Below, in pieces: positions 10,114 to 19,820 of a stretch of DNA of 64,000 nt (position 1 is the stretch's first letter; every line of letters begins with the position of its first letter). This DNA comes from Streptococcus toyakuensis (GTDB taxonomy: Bacteria > Bacillota > Bacilli > Lactobacillales > Streptococcaceae): the NCBI RefSeq assembly GCF_024346585.1, contig NZ_AP024523.1:1497001-1561000 (forward strand), given 5' to 3'. The notes under the pieces were generated by a model. It did no database searches. It saw only the letters and a list, made by a program, of their open reading frames with translations, and was not told where the DNA came from. The position numbers were made by a program, and so were the translations under genes.

Positions 10114-10662
10114 ATGTCTAAAAAAGTATTATTTATCGTCGGTTCACTACGTCAAGGTTCTTTCAATCACCAAATGGCTCTCGAAGCTGAGAAAGCACTT
10201 GCTGGTAAAGCAGAAGTTAGCTATCTTGATTACTCAGCTGTACCTCTCTTCAGCCAAGATTTGGAAGTTCCAACTCATCCAGCTGTAGCTGCTGCTCGTG
10301 AAGCAGTTCTCGCTGCGGATGCTATCTGGATTTTCTCACCAGTTTATAATCACTCAATTCCTGGGCCAGTGAAAAACTTGCTTGACTGGCTATCTCGTGC
10401 TCTTGACTTGTCTGATACACGTGGCGCTTCTGCCCTTCAAGACAAGTTTGTTACCGTATCATCTGTAGCCAATGCAGGTCACGATCAACTCTTCGCTATT
10501 TACAAAGACCTCTTGCCATTCATCCGTACACAAGTCGTTGGTGACTTTACTGCTGCACGTGTTAACGACTCTGCCTGGGCAGATGGAAAATTAGTTCTAG
10601 AAGAAACAGTCCTAAATTCACTTGAAAAACAAGCTCAAGACTTGGTTGCAGCAGTTCAATAA
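10114..10662 (+). CDS. NAD(P)H-dependent FMN reductase family protein
   Basis: A 182-residue flavodoxin-fold oxidoreductase of the NADPH-dependent FMN reductase/azoreductase-like family. The phosphate-binding loop GSLRQGSFNHQ is at about residues 9-19, and the flavin contact SPVYNHSIPGPVKNLLDW follows at about 80. It probably reduces quinones, azo compounds or flavin in the cytoplasm. The start is placed at ATG 10114, with AAGGAGA upstream and the family's usual MSKKVLF N-terminus; the frame is open 27 codons further, but that stretch overlaps the promoter. It is monocistronic with its own terminator. Confidence 0.9.
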   Translation: MSKKVLFIVGSLRQGSFNHQMALEAEKALAGKAEVSYLDYSAVPLFSQDLEVPTHPAVAAAREAVLAADAIWIFSPVYNHSIPGPVKNLLDWLSRALDLSDTRGASALQDKFVTVSSVANAGHDQLFAIYKDLLPFIRTQVVGDFTAARVNDSAWADGKLVLEETVLNSLEKQAQDLVAAVQ

Positions 10663-10698
10663 AAAATAAAGAATTTTTAAAAGTCTAAATCAATTATC

Positions 10699-10722
10699 GC
10701 CACCTCATAGGGTGGCTTTTTT
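10699..10722 (+). terminator. Terminator of the FMN reductase gene
   Basis: GCCACC and GGTGGC form a short stem followed by six T residues on the plus strand, 36 bp past the stop. Confidence 0.75.
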
Positions 10723-10760
10723 AGACTCTATCAAGATTCTCAGACAAACATCAGCCATCC

Positions 10761-10794
10761 AAAAAAACCTTGAGCGTTACCACTCAAGGTTTTT
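10761..10794. terminator. Bidirectional terminator before the collagen-like gene end
   Basis: ACCTTGAG and CTCAAGGT form an 8-bp stem with an 8-nt loop. A seven-A run lies on the left and a T run on the right, so it can stop transcripts from both sides; it most likely serves the minus-strand collagen-like gene. Confidence 0.7.
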
Positions 10795-10897
10795 AGCAGT
10801 CTTTTCCATCATGGAAAATCGTTCTAAGAATATTCTTTCATTCGAGATCTATCACTTATCATCTTCTTTCGAGAAATTAGTGACTGCTTGTTGCTGA

Positions 10898-13800
10898 TTA
10901 ATCTTCTTTTCTTCGACCTACATATAGGCTCAATAGAATACCGCTACCTAAAAGAACAGAGATATAATCAGATTGGCTTCCAGTTTCTGGTAATTTGTCC
11001 CCATGTTTTTCTTTACCTGTAGTTGGTACTACTGGGTTAGAAGTTAATGGTGTTACCGGTTGAACTGGTACATTTGGATTTGGTTGTGTTGGAACTTCAG
11101 GAATGTTTGAAGTTGGTTTGTCATTGACTTCTGGCATACCAGGTACTCCGCCATTAAATTCTGGAATTTCATGAACTGGAGGTGTTGGCATTCCTGGAAC
11201 TTCTGGATTAGGAAGTTCATTGACTTCTGGCATACCTGGTACTCCACCATTGAATTCTGGCAATTCATTAACCTCTGGCATTCCTGGAACACCACCGTTG
11301 AATTCTGGCAATTCATGAACTGGTGGTTCTGGCATTGCAAACGTTGGTCCTTCTGGCACATTACGTGTTGGAGGAACTGGTTTGTCATTTGATGGTGTTA
11401 CTGGTTTGCCTTGGCAACCACATTTACCATCTTTTCCGTCCTTACCATCTTTGCCGTCGCGACCATCACGTCCATCTTTAACAACTGTTTTTGTCACAGT
11501 TCCATCAGAATTGATGATTGTGATTGTATGACTACCATCACCATTATCTTCAACAGAAACTTTTGGTGATTTACCATCTTTACCGTCTTTAATCACCATT
11601 TCTGTCTTACTTCCATCTGGATTAGTGATTGTAACAACGTGAGTTCCGTCGTTATTATTTTTAACAGTTACAGTTGGTGAAACGCCATCTTTACCGTCTT
11701 TACCATCTTTGATAATAGATTTGTATTGACGACCATCAGAATCTATGATTGTTAATGTGTGAGTTCCGTCTCCGTTATCAACGATGTTCGCTTTTGGTGA
11801 TTTACCATCAAAGATTGTAGTTGTAGTTTCTTTACCATCAGCTCCTGTCACTTTAATAGTGTGTGAACCGTTGTTGTTATCAATCACTTCAAGTTTTGGT
11901 TCTTTACCATCACGAACTGTAGTTGTTGTAGTTGTACCGTCTGAGTTCACAACTGTGATAGTGTGAGTTCCATCTCCGTTATCCACAACCTTAGCAGTTG
12001 GTGATTTACCGTCACGAACTGTGGTTTCAGAAACAGTACCATTACCGTTTTCTACACGAATTGTGTAAGTACCATCATGGTTATCTCTAACTGTTGCTAC
12101 TGGTGATTTACCATCTTTAATGATTGTTTCAGTAGTTGTTCCATCACCATTTAGAACTGAGATCTTATGTGTTCCATTCTGTTCGTCAGTTATTGTAACT
12201 TTTGGTGATTTACCATCACGAACTGTGGTTTCAGTTGTCACACCTTCTGGATTTGTAATAACGATTGTATGACTTCCGTCTCCATTATCACGAACAGATG
12301 CGGTTGGAGTACGTCCGTCAACACCGTCACGACCATTCTTAACAACAAACTCATTCTTCGTTCCGTCTGGGTTAGTGATTGTTACTCTGTGGCTTCCATC
12401 TGGATTTTCTGTTGTAGTTGCTGTTGCAGCTTTACCATCTTTACCATCTTTGATGATAGCATTCGTAACATTGCCATCTCCATCCGTAACTTTAACAGTG
12501 TGAGTTCCATCGTTGTTATCAGTCACTTCAACTTTTGGAGTCTTACCATCTTTACCATTCTTAACAACTGTTTCTTTAGTTGTTCCATCTGGATTTGTTA
12601 TAGTAATTGTGTGGCTTCCATCTGGATTTTCTGTTGTAGTGATATTGGCAGTTTTACCGTCTTTACCATCTTTAACTTTAGTTGTTGATTCAGAACCATC
12701 AGGGTTTCTAACAGTAATAGAGTGTGTTCCATCTCCATTGTCCGTTACATTTACAACTGGTGATTTACCGTCTGCTCCATTAGCTCCGTTTTCACCTTTT
12801 TCACCTTTTTCGCCTTTGTCGCCTTTTTCACCGGCTACTCCTTGAGGTCCACGGATATTACCAATCTTGTTCCAAGAACCATTTTCTTTCTTGTAAACAT
12901 CACCTGTATTGGCGTCGATATAAGTATCACCGTCTTTACCATCATTAGCAGTTGGGGCAGTAACTCCACTTAGTAATTCAGCACCGTTACGTCCATTTGT
13001 ACCAGAAGCTCCATCTGTACCATTACGTCCATTTGTACCATTCAAGATATCACTTGTACCAATTAATTCATCCACACCTGGATCGTATTTACCGTTACCA
13101 TTATTATCATAGTATGCTGTAATACGAGTACCATTTACTGGTTGTGAATCTGTTGCATCTGTAGTTGTTGGTTGTACTGTTTCTGATGACTCAGTTGCAC
13201 TTCTATCTTCATCTGGTAATGCTCTTCTATTTCTTGCACTTCTTGATGTTCCAGAAGGTTGTGAATTAGAAGTTGATCCAGCACCTCTTCTAACTGCTTC
13301 CACCAATGCATTTAAGTCAATAGTTGGTGTACGGCCATCTCTACCATTCTTACCATCTTTTACAGTAAAGGTTACTGGATCTTTTCCTGGTGTTGTAATG
13401 GTTACAAGAGTGCTTTGACCATCTTGACCACGTTGAGTTGTGATTGTAGGAGTTTGACCATCTTGACCGGTTGCACCAGTTTCTCCCTTAGCACCATCTT
13501 TAACAAAGACTGTAGTTGGTTGTGAACCATCATGGTTATCCACCGTGATTTCTACACCTTTATGACCTTCTTCATCCTTACGAACAGCTGTTACTGTTGG
13601 AGAGACACCGTCCACTCCATCTTTAATAACTGCAAGAGGTTTTTCAGGGTTCAATGGTTGACCTGGATGTGCTGGATCTTCTTGGTAAACTTTAGTTTCT
13701 TTACCATCTTTGACAGTAAGCAATGATTTACCATCACGTCCGTCCGCACCTTTAGCACCATCTTTAATCATTTCAGAACCTAGAAGTTCATCAGTTCCTG

Positions 13801-16800
13801 GAGTGTACTTACCATCATTGTTTTCATCAGTATAGAATGTCACAATTGTATGAGATGGATTTCCGTTTTGTCCTTCGACACGAAGTAAATCAACTTTTGG
13901 AGTTTTACCGTTCAGACCATTTTCTCCGTTCTTAACATTTACTGTAACTGGATCTTTACCTGGAACAGTGAATGTAATGTCGGTACTATGACCATCTTTA
14001 CCTGGAGTTACAGTTACTTCTGGAGTCTTACCATCTTCTCCACGTTCACCTTTGTCACCCTTAGGTCCCTTGATGTTGCCTTCTTTTTCCCAAGTTCCGT
14101 TTTCTTTCTTATAAACATCACCTGTAGTTGCATCGATATAAGTGTCGCCATCTTTACCATCATCTGCTGTTGGTGCTTTAGGTCCACTTAATAGTTCAGC
14201 ACCATTACGTCCGGCTGCACCTGCTGCACCATTGGCACCGTCTGTACCATTATAAATTGGTTGTTTAGCAATTAATTCATCTATACCTTCATCGTATCGA
14301 CCATTACCATTGTTATCAAAGTACGCTGTAATAAGAGTACCTTCTCTTGGTTTTTCTGCTGGTGCTGTAGATGGGGCGTCTGCTAAAGCTCTTCTTACTC
14401 TTCCGCTTCTTTGATTGTTTAATCTTGCTGCTGCTTCAGCTAAGGCATTTAAGTCGATGGTTGGTGTACGTCCATCTTTACCATCTTTAATGTTAGCTAC
14501 AACAGGCTCTTCTCCAGGAATAGTAAATGTAATATCAGTACTACGGCCGTCTGCTCCACGAGCAGTTGTGATTTTTGGAGTTTTTCCGTCACGTCCCGCT
14601 GCTCCTGTTTCACCACGGTCACCACGGTCTCCTTTTTCACCTTGCGCTCCGGTTAGACCACGTTCGCCTTGGTCCCCTTTTTCACCTTTAGCTCCATCTG
14701 CAATGACAACTTCTTTTAGTTTTGTATCGCCTGCATCAAATTCGTTGTTATCATTTTGGTCATAATAGAAGATAACAGTCGTTGTTTTATCTGCGTCATT
14801 TCGTTGAGTCGCAACTAATGGACTTGCACCATCGAAACCATCTCTTACAACAGTACTTGTAACATTACCTCTACCGTCGTTAATCGTGATAGTATGAGTG
14901 CCGTCATCTTTATTATCTTTAACGGTTACGGTTGGAGTTACACCGTCACGACCTGCCTGACCTTGGTCTCCTTTTTCACCTTTAGCTCCAGTTAAACCGC
15001 GTTCACCTCGGTCTCCTTTTTCACCTTTAGCTCCAGTGAGACCGCGTTCACCTTGGTCTCCTTTTTCACCTTTAGCTCCAGTTAAACCGCGTTCACCTTG
15101 GTCTCCTTTTTCACCTTTAGCTCCAGTGAGACCGCGTTCACCTTGGTCTCCTTTTTCACCTTTAGCTCCTTGTGCTCCGGTTAGACCGCGTTCACCTTGG
15201 TCTCCTTTTTCACCTTTAGCTCCAGTTAGACCGCGTTCACCTTGGTCTCCTTTTTCACCTTTAGCACCTTGTGCTCCAGTCAGACCGCGTTCACCTTGGT
15301 CTCCTTTTTCACCTTTGGCACCTTGTGCTCCAGTCAGACCACGTTCACCTTGATCTCCTTTTTCACCTTTAGCACCATCTTTAATAGCAATTCTTTGAAC
15401 AAGTTCGTCTACACCTTCAGTGTAAACACCGTTACCATCATTATCAAGATAGAAAGTGAGGTTATTGGTATCACCGATTTTATTTTGATCAACACGTGGT
15501 TTTACAGTTTCAATGAATTCTTTAGCAACACCGATTTGAACAATACGTGGTTTAGCTTCTTTAGTAACTCTATTACTAATTGGCAAGCCTAGGATTATTT
15601 CATTACCTAATCGATGAACTTTATAGGTAATTTGACGTTGTCCTTTTTCACCTTCTCTAACTAATCTAGTCTCACCTTCTGGCAATTTACTAGTTGGAAG
15701 ATAGATAGTTTGGAATTCAAGTTCTTCTGTAACAGTCTTGTTACTAGTACCACCATTTGGATTTGCATCCAAGAGGAGTGGGTTTGCTCTATAATAATAG
15801 TTAGAGTTACTGTATGGGTCATTGCTAGTAGCGGCACCGCCACCACCTTGGTCCACGTTAAAAGTAACTGGTTTCAAACGAACAGACAAGTCACCATTTG
15901 GATTAATGATAGGCAAACTAAATCTGATTGTTTGTTCCATATTTGTTGAAGTAGCAGAGGTCATACTGTATCCTGAGTGAGATACGAAGTTGGCACCCTG
16001 GCTAATAGGTTTTGATTGCTCTCTTAATCTTGGAGTTGTGATGGTTGCATTTGAAGGATTTCCAAATCCATCCCCTTTGTCCAAGATAAAGTTATTATTA
16101 ACAAATTCACCTGGACCAGAGTATCTAATTGTGAAATTCAATCTATTACCTTGACGTACTGTTGTTACATCGTAATGAATTGAATTACCACCACGTGAGT
16201 TTCCGTAGCCACGGAAACTATAACTACGACCACCTTGACTAATATCTGTAAATGCAACTGTATTTCCAGAACCTGAAACAATTGGGTTAGCTGGATTGCT
16301 AGCTGCTCTAAAGCCACTGTGCCCTTTATCCAAGTCTTCTTTACGGATAGCTGGATTTTGGCGAGCGTCAGAAAGGCTAAGAGCTGGTTTCAAAAGTTCA
16401 TTTGTAGATGCAGGTCTTGACGTAGCTTCTACTTTAACAGGTGTGCTAGTTGGCAAAACAGTACTATTAACAGCTGAACGATCAGTTGTTGCAACTGGTT
16501 TAGCTTCTTCTTTGGCTTCTGCCGCGTCAGCTTTCTTCACTACAGGAGTTTCTGATACAGTTCCTTTATCAGAGTTAGAACGAAGTTCTAGACCAATAAT
16601 AGACGATTGAATAGATGACTCTGCTGCTGATAATTCAACTTCAGTTGCATCTGCTTTCCCAAGCAAGCTTTGACCAGCTTGGATACTTGCTTGCAAGTTT
16701 GCAGCACTTGCTTCTGTATATAACTTACTCTCAAGTTTTTTAGCACGCGAAAGAGCCGTTAACAATTTTGACTTGTCAACAGCATCTTGATGCGTTACTT

Positions 16801-17152
16801 CTTCTTTTTTATCTTTTGCTTCTTCAACTTTTTCTGCTGGTCTAGTAGCTTCTTCAGTTTTAGCTGGAGTCGTTTCTACTGGGTTCGCAACAGTTGGAGC
16901 TGCATAAGTTGTTTCTTTTTTAGGTGTAGAAACTTCTGCTGGTTTAGTAGCTTCATCTACCTTATCAACAGAAACACTGTTAGTTGCTTCTGGATGTTGT
17001 TCCTCCGCTTGTACTGATTGCGCATTAGCGGCAGTTCCCAATACTAAAGCTGTACCGAGCAAGACACTAGCTGCACCAAAGTGATACTTACGAATAGAGT
17101 ATCGTTGTTGCATGCTATACCAGTCAAATGATTTCTTATGTGAATGTTTCAT
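10898..17152 (-). CDS. Collagen-like LPxTG cell-wall protein (PclA-like)
   Basis: A 2,084-residue wall protein resembling pneumococcal collagen-like protein PclA. It has a YSIRK signal (RYSIRKYHFGAAS at about 18-30), a Lys/Glu/Ala-rich N-terminal region and a folded region at about 270-560. A long Gly-X-Y collagen tract follows at about 595-735, built of GEKGDQGERGLTGA units, with shorter collagen tracts at about 815-865, near 1080 and near 1435. The C-terminal third carries 23-25-residue repeats of the type DNGDGTHTITV...DGKSP, then a Pro-rich PEFNGGVPGMPEV spacer. The sortase motif LPETG (about 2053), a hydrophobic segment and RRKED end it. By family it is a surface adhesin. ATG 17152 has AGGAG six bases upstream. 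A divergent Mga-family gene may regulate it. Confidence 0.93.
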   Translation of the reverse strand: MKHSHKKSFDWYSMQQRYSIRKYHFGAASVLLGTALVLGTAANAQSVQAEEQHPEATNSVSVDKVDEATKPAEVSTPKKETTYAAPTVANPVETTPAKTEEATRPAEKVEEAKDKKEEVTHQDAVDKSKLLTALSRAKKLESKLYTEASAANLQASIQAGQSLLGKADATEVELSAAESSIQSSIIGLELRSNSDKGTVSETPVVKKADAAEAKEEAKPVATTDRSAVNSTVLPTSTPVKVEATSRPASTNELLKPALSLSDARQNPAIRKEDLDKGHSGFRAASNPANPIVSGSGNTVAFTDISQGGRSYSFRGYGNSRGGNSIHYDVTTVRQGNRLNFTIRYSGPGEFVNNNFILDKGDGFGNPSNATITTPRLREQSKPISQGANFVSHSGYSMTSATSTNMEQTIRFSLPIINPNGDLSVRLKPVTFNVDQGGGGAATSNDPYSNSNYYYRANPLLLDANPNGGTSNKTVTEELEFQTIYLPTSKLPEGETRLVREGEKGQRQITYKVHRLGNEIILGLPISNRVTKEAKPRIVQIGVAKEFIETVKPRVDQNKIGDTNNLTFYLDNDGNGVYTEGVDELVQRIAIKDGAKGEKGDQGERGLTGAQGAKGEKGDQGERGLTGAQGAKGEKGDQGERGLTGAKGEKGDQGERGLTGAQGAKGEKGDQGERGLTGAKGEKGDQGERGLTGAKGEKGDQGERGLTGAKGEKGDRGERGLTGAKGEKGDQGQAGRDGVTPTVTVKDNKDDGTHTITINDGRGNVTSTVVRDGFDGASPLVATQRNDADKTTTVIFYYDQNDNNEFDAGDTKLKEVVIADGAKGEKGDQGERGLTGAQGEKGDRGDRGETGAAGRDGKTPKITTARGADGRSTDITFTIPGEEPVVANIKDGKDGRTPTIDLNALAEAAARLNNQRSGRVRRALADAPSTAPAEKPREGTLITAYFDNNGNGRYDEGIDELIAKQPIYNGTDGANGAAGAAGRNGAELLSGPKAPTADDGKDGDTYIDATTGDVYKKENGTWEKEGNIKGPKGDKGERGEDGKTPEVTVTPGKDGHSTDITFTVPGKDPVTVNVKNGENGLNGKTPKVDLLRVEGQNGNPSHTIVTFYTDENNDGKYTPGTDELLGSEMIKDGAKGADGRDGKSLLTVKDGKETKVYQEDPAHPGQPLNPEKPLAVIKDGVDGVSPTVTAVRKDEEGHKGVEITVDNHDGSQPTTVFVKDGAKGETGATGQDGQTPTITTQRGQDGQSTLVTITTPGKDPVTFTVKDGKNGRDGRTPTIDLNALVEAVRRGAGSTSNSQPSGTSRSARNRRALPDEDRSATESSETVQPTTTDATDSQPVNGTRITAYYDNNGNGKYDPGVDELIGTSDILNGTNGRNGTDGASGTNGRNGAELLSGVTAPTANDGKDGDTYIDANTGDVYKKENGSWNKIGNIRGPQGVAGEKGDKGEKGEKGENGANGADGKSPVVNVTDNGDGTHSITVRNPDGSESTTKVKDGKDGKTANITTTENPDGSHTITITNPDGTTKETVVKNGKDGKTPKVEVTDNNDGTHTVKVTDGDGNVTNAIIKDGKDGKAATATTTENPDGSHRVTITNPDGTKNEFVVKNGRDGVDGRTPTASVRDNGDGSHTIVITNPEGVTTETTVRDGKSPKVTITDEQNGTHKISVLNGDGTTTETIIKDGKSPVATVRDNHDGTYTIRVENGNGTVSETTVRDGKSPTAKVVDNGDGTHTITVVNSDGTTTTTTVRDGKEPKLEVIDNNNGSHTIKVTGADGKETTTTIFDGKSPKANIVDNGDGTHTLTIIDSDGRQYKSIIKDGKDGKDGVSPTVTVKNNNDGTHVVTITNPDGSKTEMVIKDGKDGKSPKVSVEDNGDGSHTITIINSDGTVTKTVVKDGRDGRDGKDGKDGKDGKCGCQGKPVTPSNDKPVPPTRNVPEGPTFAMPEPPVHELPEFNGGVPGMPEVNELPEFNGGVPGMPEVNELPNPEVPGMPTPPVHEIPEFNGGVPGMPEVNDKPTSNIPEVPTQPNPNVPVQPVTPLTSNPVVPTTGKEKHGDKLPETGSQSDYISVLLGSGILLSLYVGRRKED
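14945..15370 (-). repeat. Tandem DNA repeats encoding the main collagen tract
   Basis: About nine near-identical units of 36-45 bp encode GEKGDQGERGLTG(A/AQGA)K. Units differ by presence or absence of a 9-bp Ala-Gln-Gly insert, so copy number is likely to vary between strains. Confidence 0.85.
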
Positions 17153-17197
17153 TTTGAACTCCTAAGTAATATTTTATAATTCCCACTTTGCAACTAT

Positions 17198-17236
17198 TTG
17201 ATATATAAATCAATATTTTCTGAACAATTGATATAT
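17198..17236. promoter_or_regulatory. TTGATATAT direct repeats between the collagen-like and Mga-like genes
   Basis: TTGATATAT occurs at 17198-17206 and again at 17228-17236, exactly 30 bp apart, in a divergent AT-rich promoter region. The spacing of about three helical turns suits a regulator bound on one DNA face. A link to the neighbouring Mga-like protein is inference. Confidence 0.35.
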
Positions 17237-17338
17237 TCTATTTTTGCACCTAAGGGCCACTTATCTTATTCTAATTTTTCTGATTACTGACGACAATTTT
17301 CTTACTCTAAGTTTTTTGTACTTTTTAGACAAAAAATA

Positions 17339-17347
17339 TGATATAAT
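17339..17347 (+). promoter_or_regulatory. Extended -10 promoter of the Mga-like regulator gene
   Basis: TGATATAAT is a TGnTATAAT extended -10 with no good -35. AAGGAGGA follows at 17353-17360, ahead of ATG 17371. Confidence 0.55.
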
Positions 17348-17370
17348 GAATTAAGGAGGAAATTACCTAT

Positions 17371-18855
17371 ATGCGCAACCTTTTATCCACAAAAGATCAA
17401 AGACAATTACGTTTAATGGAAACCTTAATTCAGAATCGTAATTGGATGAAATTGTATGAACTAGCCGAAAAATTAGGATGTACAGAACGAATCTTAAAAA
17501 GTGATTTAAATGAATTACGTGTTGCCTTTCCATCTATTGACATCCAATCTTCTGTTAACGGAATCATGATTGATTTAGAAGTTAACACTAGTGTAGAAGA
17601 TATTTATCAATATTTTCTTGCTAATTCTCAATCTTTTCAATTACTAGAGTATCTGTTTTTTAATGAGGGGCTACCTATTTATCGAACAATAGAAAATCTT
17701 CACTCTAGTAATGCCAACCTCTATCGACTGGGCAGAAATATTACAAAAACTCTGTCAACTCAATTCCAAATTGAACTATCATTTACTCCATCCGAAATAC
17801 GTGGGAATGAAATCGATATTCGCTATTTTTTTGCCCAATATTTTTCTGAGCGCTATTATTTCCTAGACTGGCCTTTTCCTGACCTTCCTGAAGAGGATTT
17901 AACAGAGTTTGCTGATTTCTTCTATAAAATCACGAATTACCCGATGCACTTTTCAATTTATAGAATGTATAAATTGATGCTGGCTATCAGTATCCACCGC
18001 ATCAAAAATGGTCATTTTATCGACTTACCCAATCATTTCTATGATGAATACTATCCTATATTGGAAAGTATTCCAAACTTTGAGGAGTTACTTGCCCATT
18101 TTTCTGAAAAATTGGGACTGGAAATCACTCCAGATATCATCGCACAAATTTTTATATCCTTTATTCAAAACAATCTTTTCTTAGATCCTCAAGAATTCTT
18201 CAACTCTTTAGAAGATAACAGTGAAGCAAGATACTCTTACCAATTACTTAGTCAAATATTAGAACGCCTAGCAAAACAATATAAGATTACTTTTACTAAC
18301 CACGATGAGCTTATTTGGCATTTACACAACACTGCTTTCTTTGAAAGACAGGAAATCTTTTCTACCCCAATCTTATTTGAACAAAAAGCATTGACGATTA
18401 AAAAATTTGAAGTTTACTTCCCAGACTTTATGGGAAGTGCACGTCAAGAACTGGCCCAATATCGTCAGGCAATTGGACAGCATGACCATCCTGAACAGTT
18501 GGAACACTTGATGTACACCATCTTAACCCATGCTGAAAACCTCTCTACTCAGTTGTTAGAAAATCGACCACCTATCAAGGTTTTGATTATCAGTAATTTT
18601 GACCATGCTATATCCCTTACCTTTGTTGATATGCTTTCCTACTACTGTAATAACCGCTTTACCTTCGATACTTGGGATGAATTGGAAACGAGTCCTGAGA
18701 TTTTAAATCAGACAGGTTATGATATCATCGTGTCTAATTTCTATATTCCAGGAATTACCAAGAAGTTTATTTGTCAAAATCATCTGTCAATAATGGATTT
18801 GGTTAATCATCTTAATACTTTATCAAATGAGATTCATTTGTCCAATACTTTATAA
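17371..18855 (+). CDS. Mga-family transcriptional regulator
   Basis: A 494-residue DNA-binding regulator of the Mga/MgaSpn type. An N-terminal HTH region (about 10-60, LYELAEKLGCTERILKSDLNEL) is followed by a second HTH/Mga domain containing RGNEIDIRYFFAQYFSERYYFLDWPF (as two parts, RGNEIDIRYFFAQYF and SERYYFLDWPF). A PRD-like centre and an EIIB-like C-terminal domain end it (KVLIISNFDHA...YDIIVSNFYIPG). Family members control surface and virulence genes and can respond to sugar-phosphotransferase signals. It is transcribed divergently from the collagen-like gene, a pairing I recall for pneumococcal pclA. The target genes here are inferred, not shown. Confidence 0.88.
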   Translation: MRNLLSTKDQRQLRLMETLIQNRNWMKLYELAEKLGCTERILKSDLNELRVAFPSIDIQSSVNGIMIDLEVNTSVEDIYQYFLANSQSFQLLEYLFFNEGLPIYRTIENLHSSNANLYRLGRNITKTLSTQFQIELSFTPSEIRGNEIDIRYFFAQYFSERYYFLDWPFPDLPEEDLTEFADFFYKITNYPMHFSIYRMYKLMLAISIHRIKNGHFIDLPNHFYDEYYPILESIPNFEELLAHFSEKLGLEITPDIIAQIFISFIQNNLFLDPQEFFNSLEDNSEARYSYQLLSQILERLAKQYKITFTNHDELIWHLHNTAFFERQEIFSTPILFEQKALTIKKFEVYFPDFMGSARQELAQYRQAIGQHDHPEQLEHLMYTILTHAENLSTQLLENRPPIKVLIISNFDHAISLTFVDMLSYYCNNRFTFDTWDELETSPEILNQTGYDIIVSNFYIPGITKKFICQNHLSIMDLVNHLNTLSNEIHLSNTL

Positions 18856-18860
18856 GCTAG

Positions 18861-18891
18861 AAAAAAGTCAGCAGGGTCCTGCTGACTTTTT
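18861..18891. terminator. Bidirectional terminator between the Mga-like gene and yaaA
   Basis: AAGTCAGCAGG and CCTGCTGACTT form an 11-bp stem around a 3-nt core, with A and T runs on both sides. It serves the two convergent genes. Confidence 0.85.
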
Positions 18892-18905
18892 CTCTTACCT
18901 GATTT

Positions 18906-19634
18906 CTATACTTCCTTAACAAAAACCAATTCCTGTGGCTGTGACAAATCTTCTCTGTAGGTAAACCCTGCAAAGCTTAAGCGACGAGCTTCCTCCACCG
19001 TCTGTACTTGATTTTGTATCAGGGCTGTCAGGAAAGCACCACGCGCTTTCTTTGAAATAGTTGAATGAATCTTCAGCTGACCACCTCTATCCTCCATGAA
19101 TTTGAAGGTCACCATCTTTTCTCTGATTTCCTTAGAAAATACTGTCTCAAACTCGGATGACAAGAGGGAGAAAATCACTTTTTCCTGCTTCACAGCCTCA
19201 TCATAGACTTGCTTCCAATGGCTCTTCAAAGTCTTACCAGCGACCTTTAATTTCATCAAAAAGTCCAAACGGTGAGGGGCCATAGGTGACAAGGCTGGAA
19301 CGACACCGTACAAAGCCGAAGTAATAAAGACATGATTTTCAAGATAGGCTTGTTCTGCCTCGTCCAGTTTGTCTCGCTTGATATTACGGTACATCAGCCC
19401 ATCAAAAAGTTTCAAGGCTGGGTAGTGTTGAGCAGTTTGCCTTTTCAAAGCTTGGATATGTTGAAATTCTTCCGCCGCCTTCTCGGCTGATACCTTGTAA
19501 AAACTCTCCAATTGACTAGCAGAATAGCGGGCCAAGGCATCCAGCACGGCCTGGCTTTCTGGTTTTAAAGAAGTTGCTTCGATACTTGGCAAGTCTGTGT
19601 TCATTTCTTTTGCTGTAGGGATTAAAATTTTCAT
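18906..19634 (-). CDS. yaaA: YaaA family peroxide-stress protein
   Basis: A 242-residue UPF0246/DUF328 protein. In Escherichia coli, YaaA limits intracellular free iron during peroxide stress and binds DNA. The family signature is visible: MKILIPTAKEM at the N-terminus, LFDGLMYRNI near residue 80 and FMEDRGGQLKIHSTISKKARG near 190 (quoted as FMEDRGGQLKIHS and KKARG). Mitis-group streptococci produce H2O2, so a peroxide role fits. It is monocistronic and convergent with the Mga-like gene. Confidence 0.88.
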   Translation of the reverse strand: MKILIPTAKEMNTDLPSIEATSLKPESQAVLDALARYSASQLESFYKVSAEKAAEEFQHIQALKRQTAQHYPALKLFDGLMYRNIKRDKLDEAEQAYLENHVFITSALYGVVPALSPMAPHRLDFLMKLKVAGKTLKSHWKQVYDEAVKQEKVIFSLLSSEFETVFSKEIREKMVTFKFMEDRGGQLKIHSTISKKARGAFLTALIQNQVQTVEEARRLSFAGFTYREDLSQPQELVFVKEV

Positions 19635-19684
19635 ATTAATAGTGTAGCATATTTTTTAGCCGCTACCAAGAAATTCATCTGAAA

Positions 19685-19817
19685 AGAGACTGGGGAAAAA
19701 GGCATTAAAATTAAAAAATGCATAGTATCAGGAATTGAGAAATCTTGATACTATGCGTTTTATGATGGAAAGATTTACTTCATTTTTTCCTGAAATTGAG
19801 GTTTTGCCCAGCCTCTC
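19685..19817. repeat. Imperfect inverted-repeat element downstream of a membrane-protein gene
   Basis: The outer parts pair as AGAGACTGGG with CCCAGCCTCT. An inner perfect 11-bp pair, GCATAGTATCA (19720-19730) and TGATACTATGC (19746-19756), is nested inside. About 133 bp, directly abutting the stop of the 19821 gene, so it probably also works as a terminator. It resembles dispersed streptococcal intergenic palindromes, but I cannot name the family. Confidence 0.55.
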
Positions 19818-19820
19818 CTC

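Noticed and set aside
15036-15353. Open frame on the plus strand opposite the collagen tract, rich in RPRSPWSPFSPLAP repeats
   Set aside because: It is the antisense shadow of the GEKGDQGERGLTG repeats, with no ribosome site and no start context.
14945-15370. Regular short repeats that could suggest a CRISPR array
   Set aside because: The units are contiguous, in frame, without unique spacers, and encode collagen triplets.
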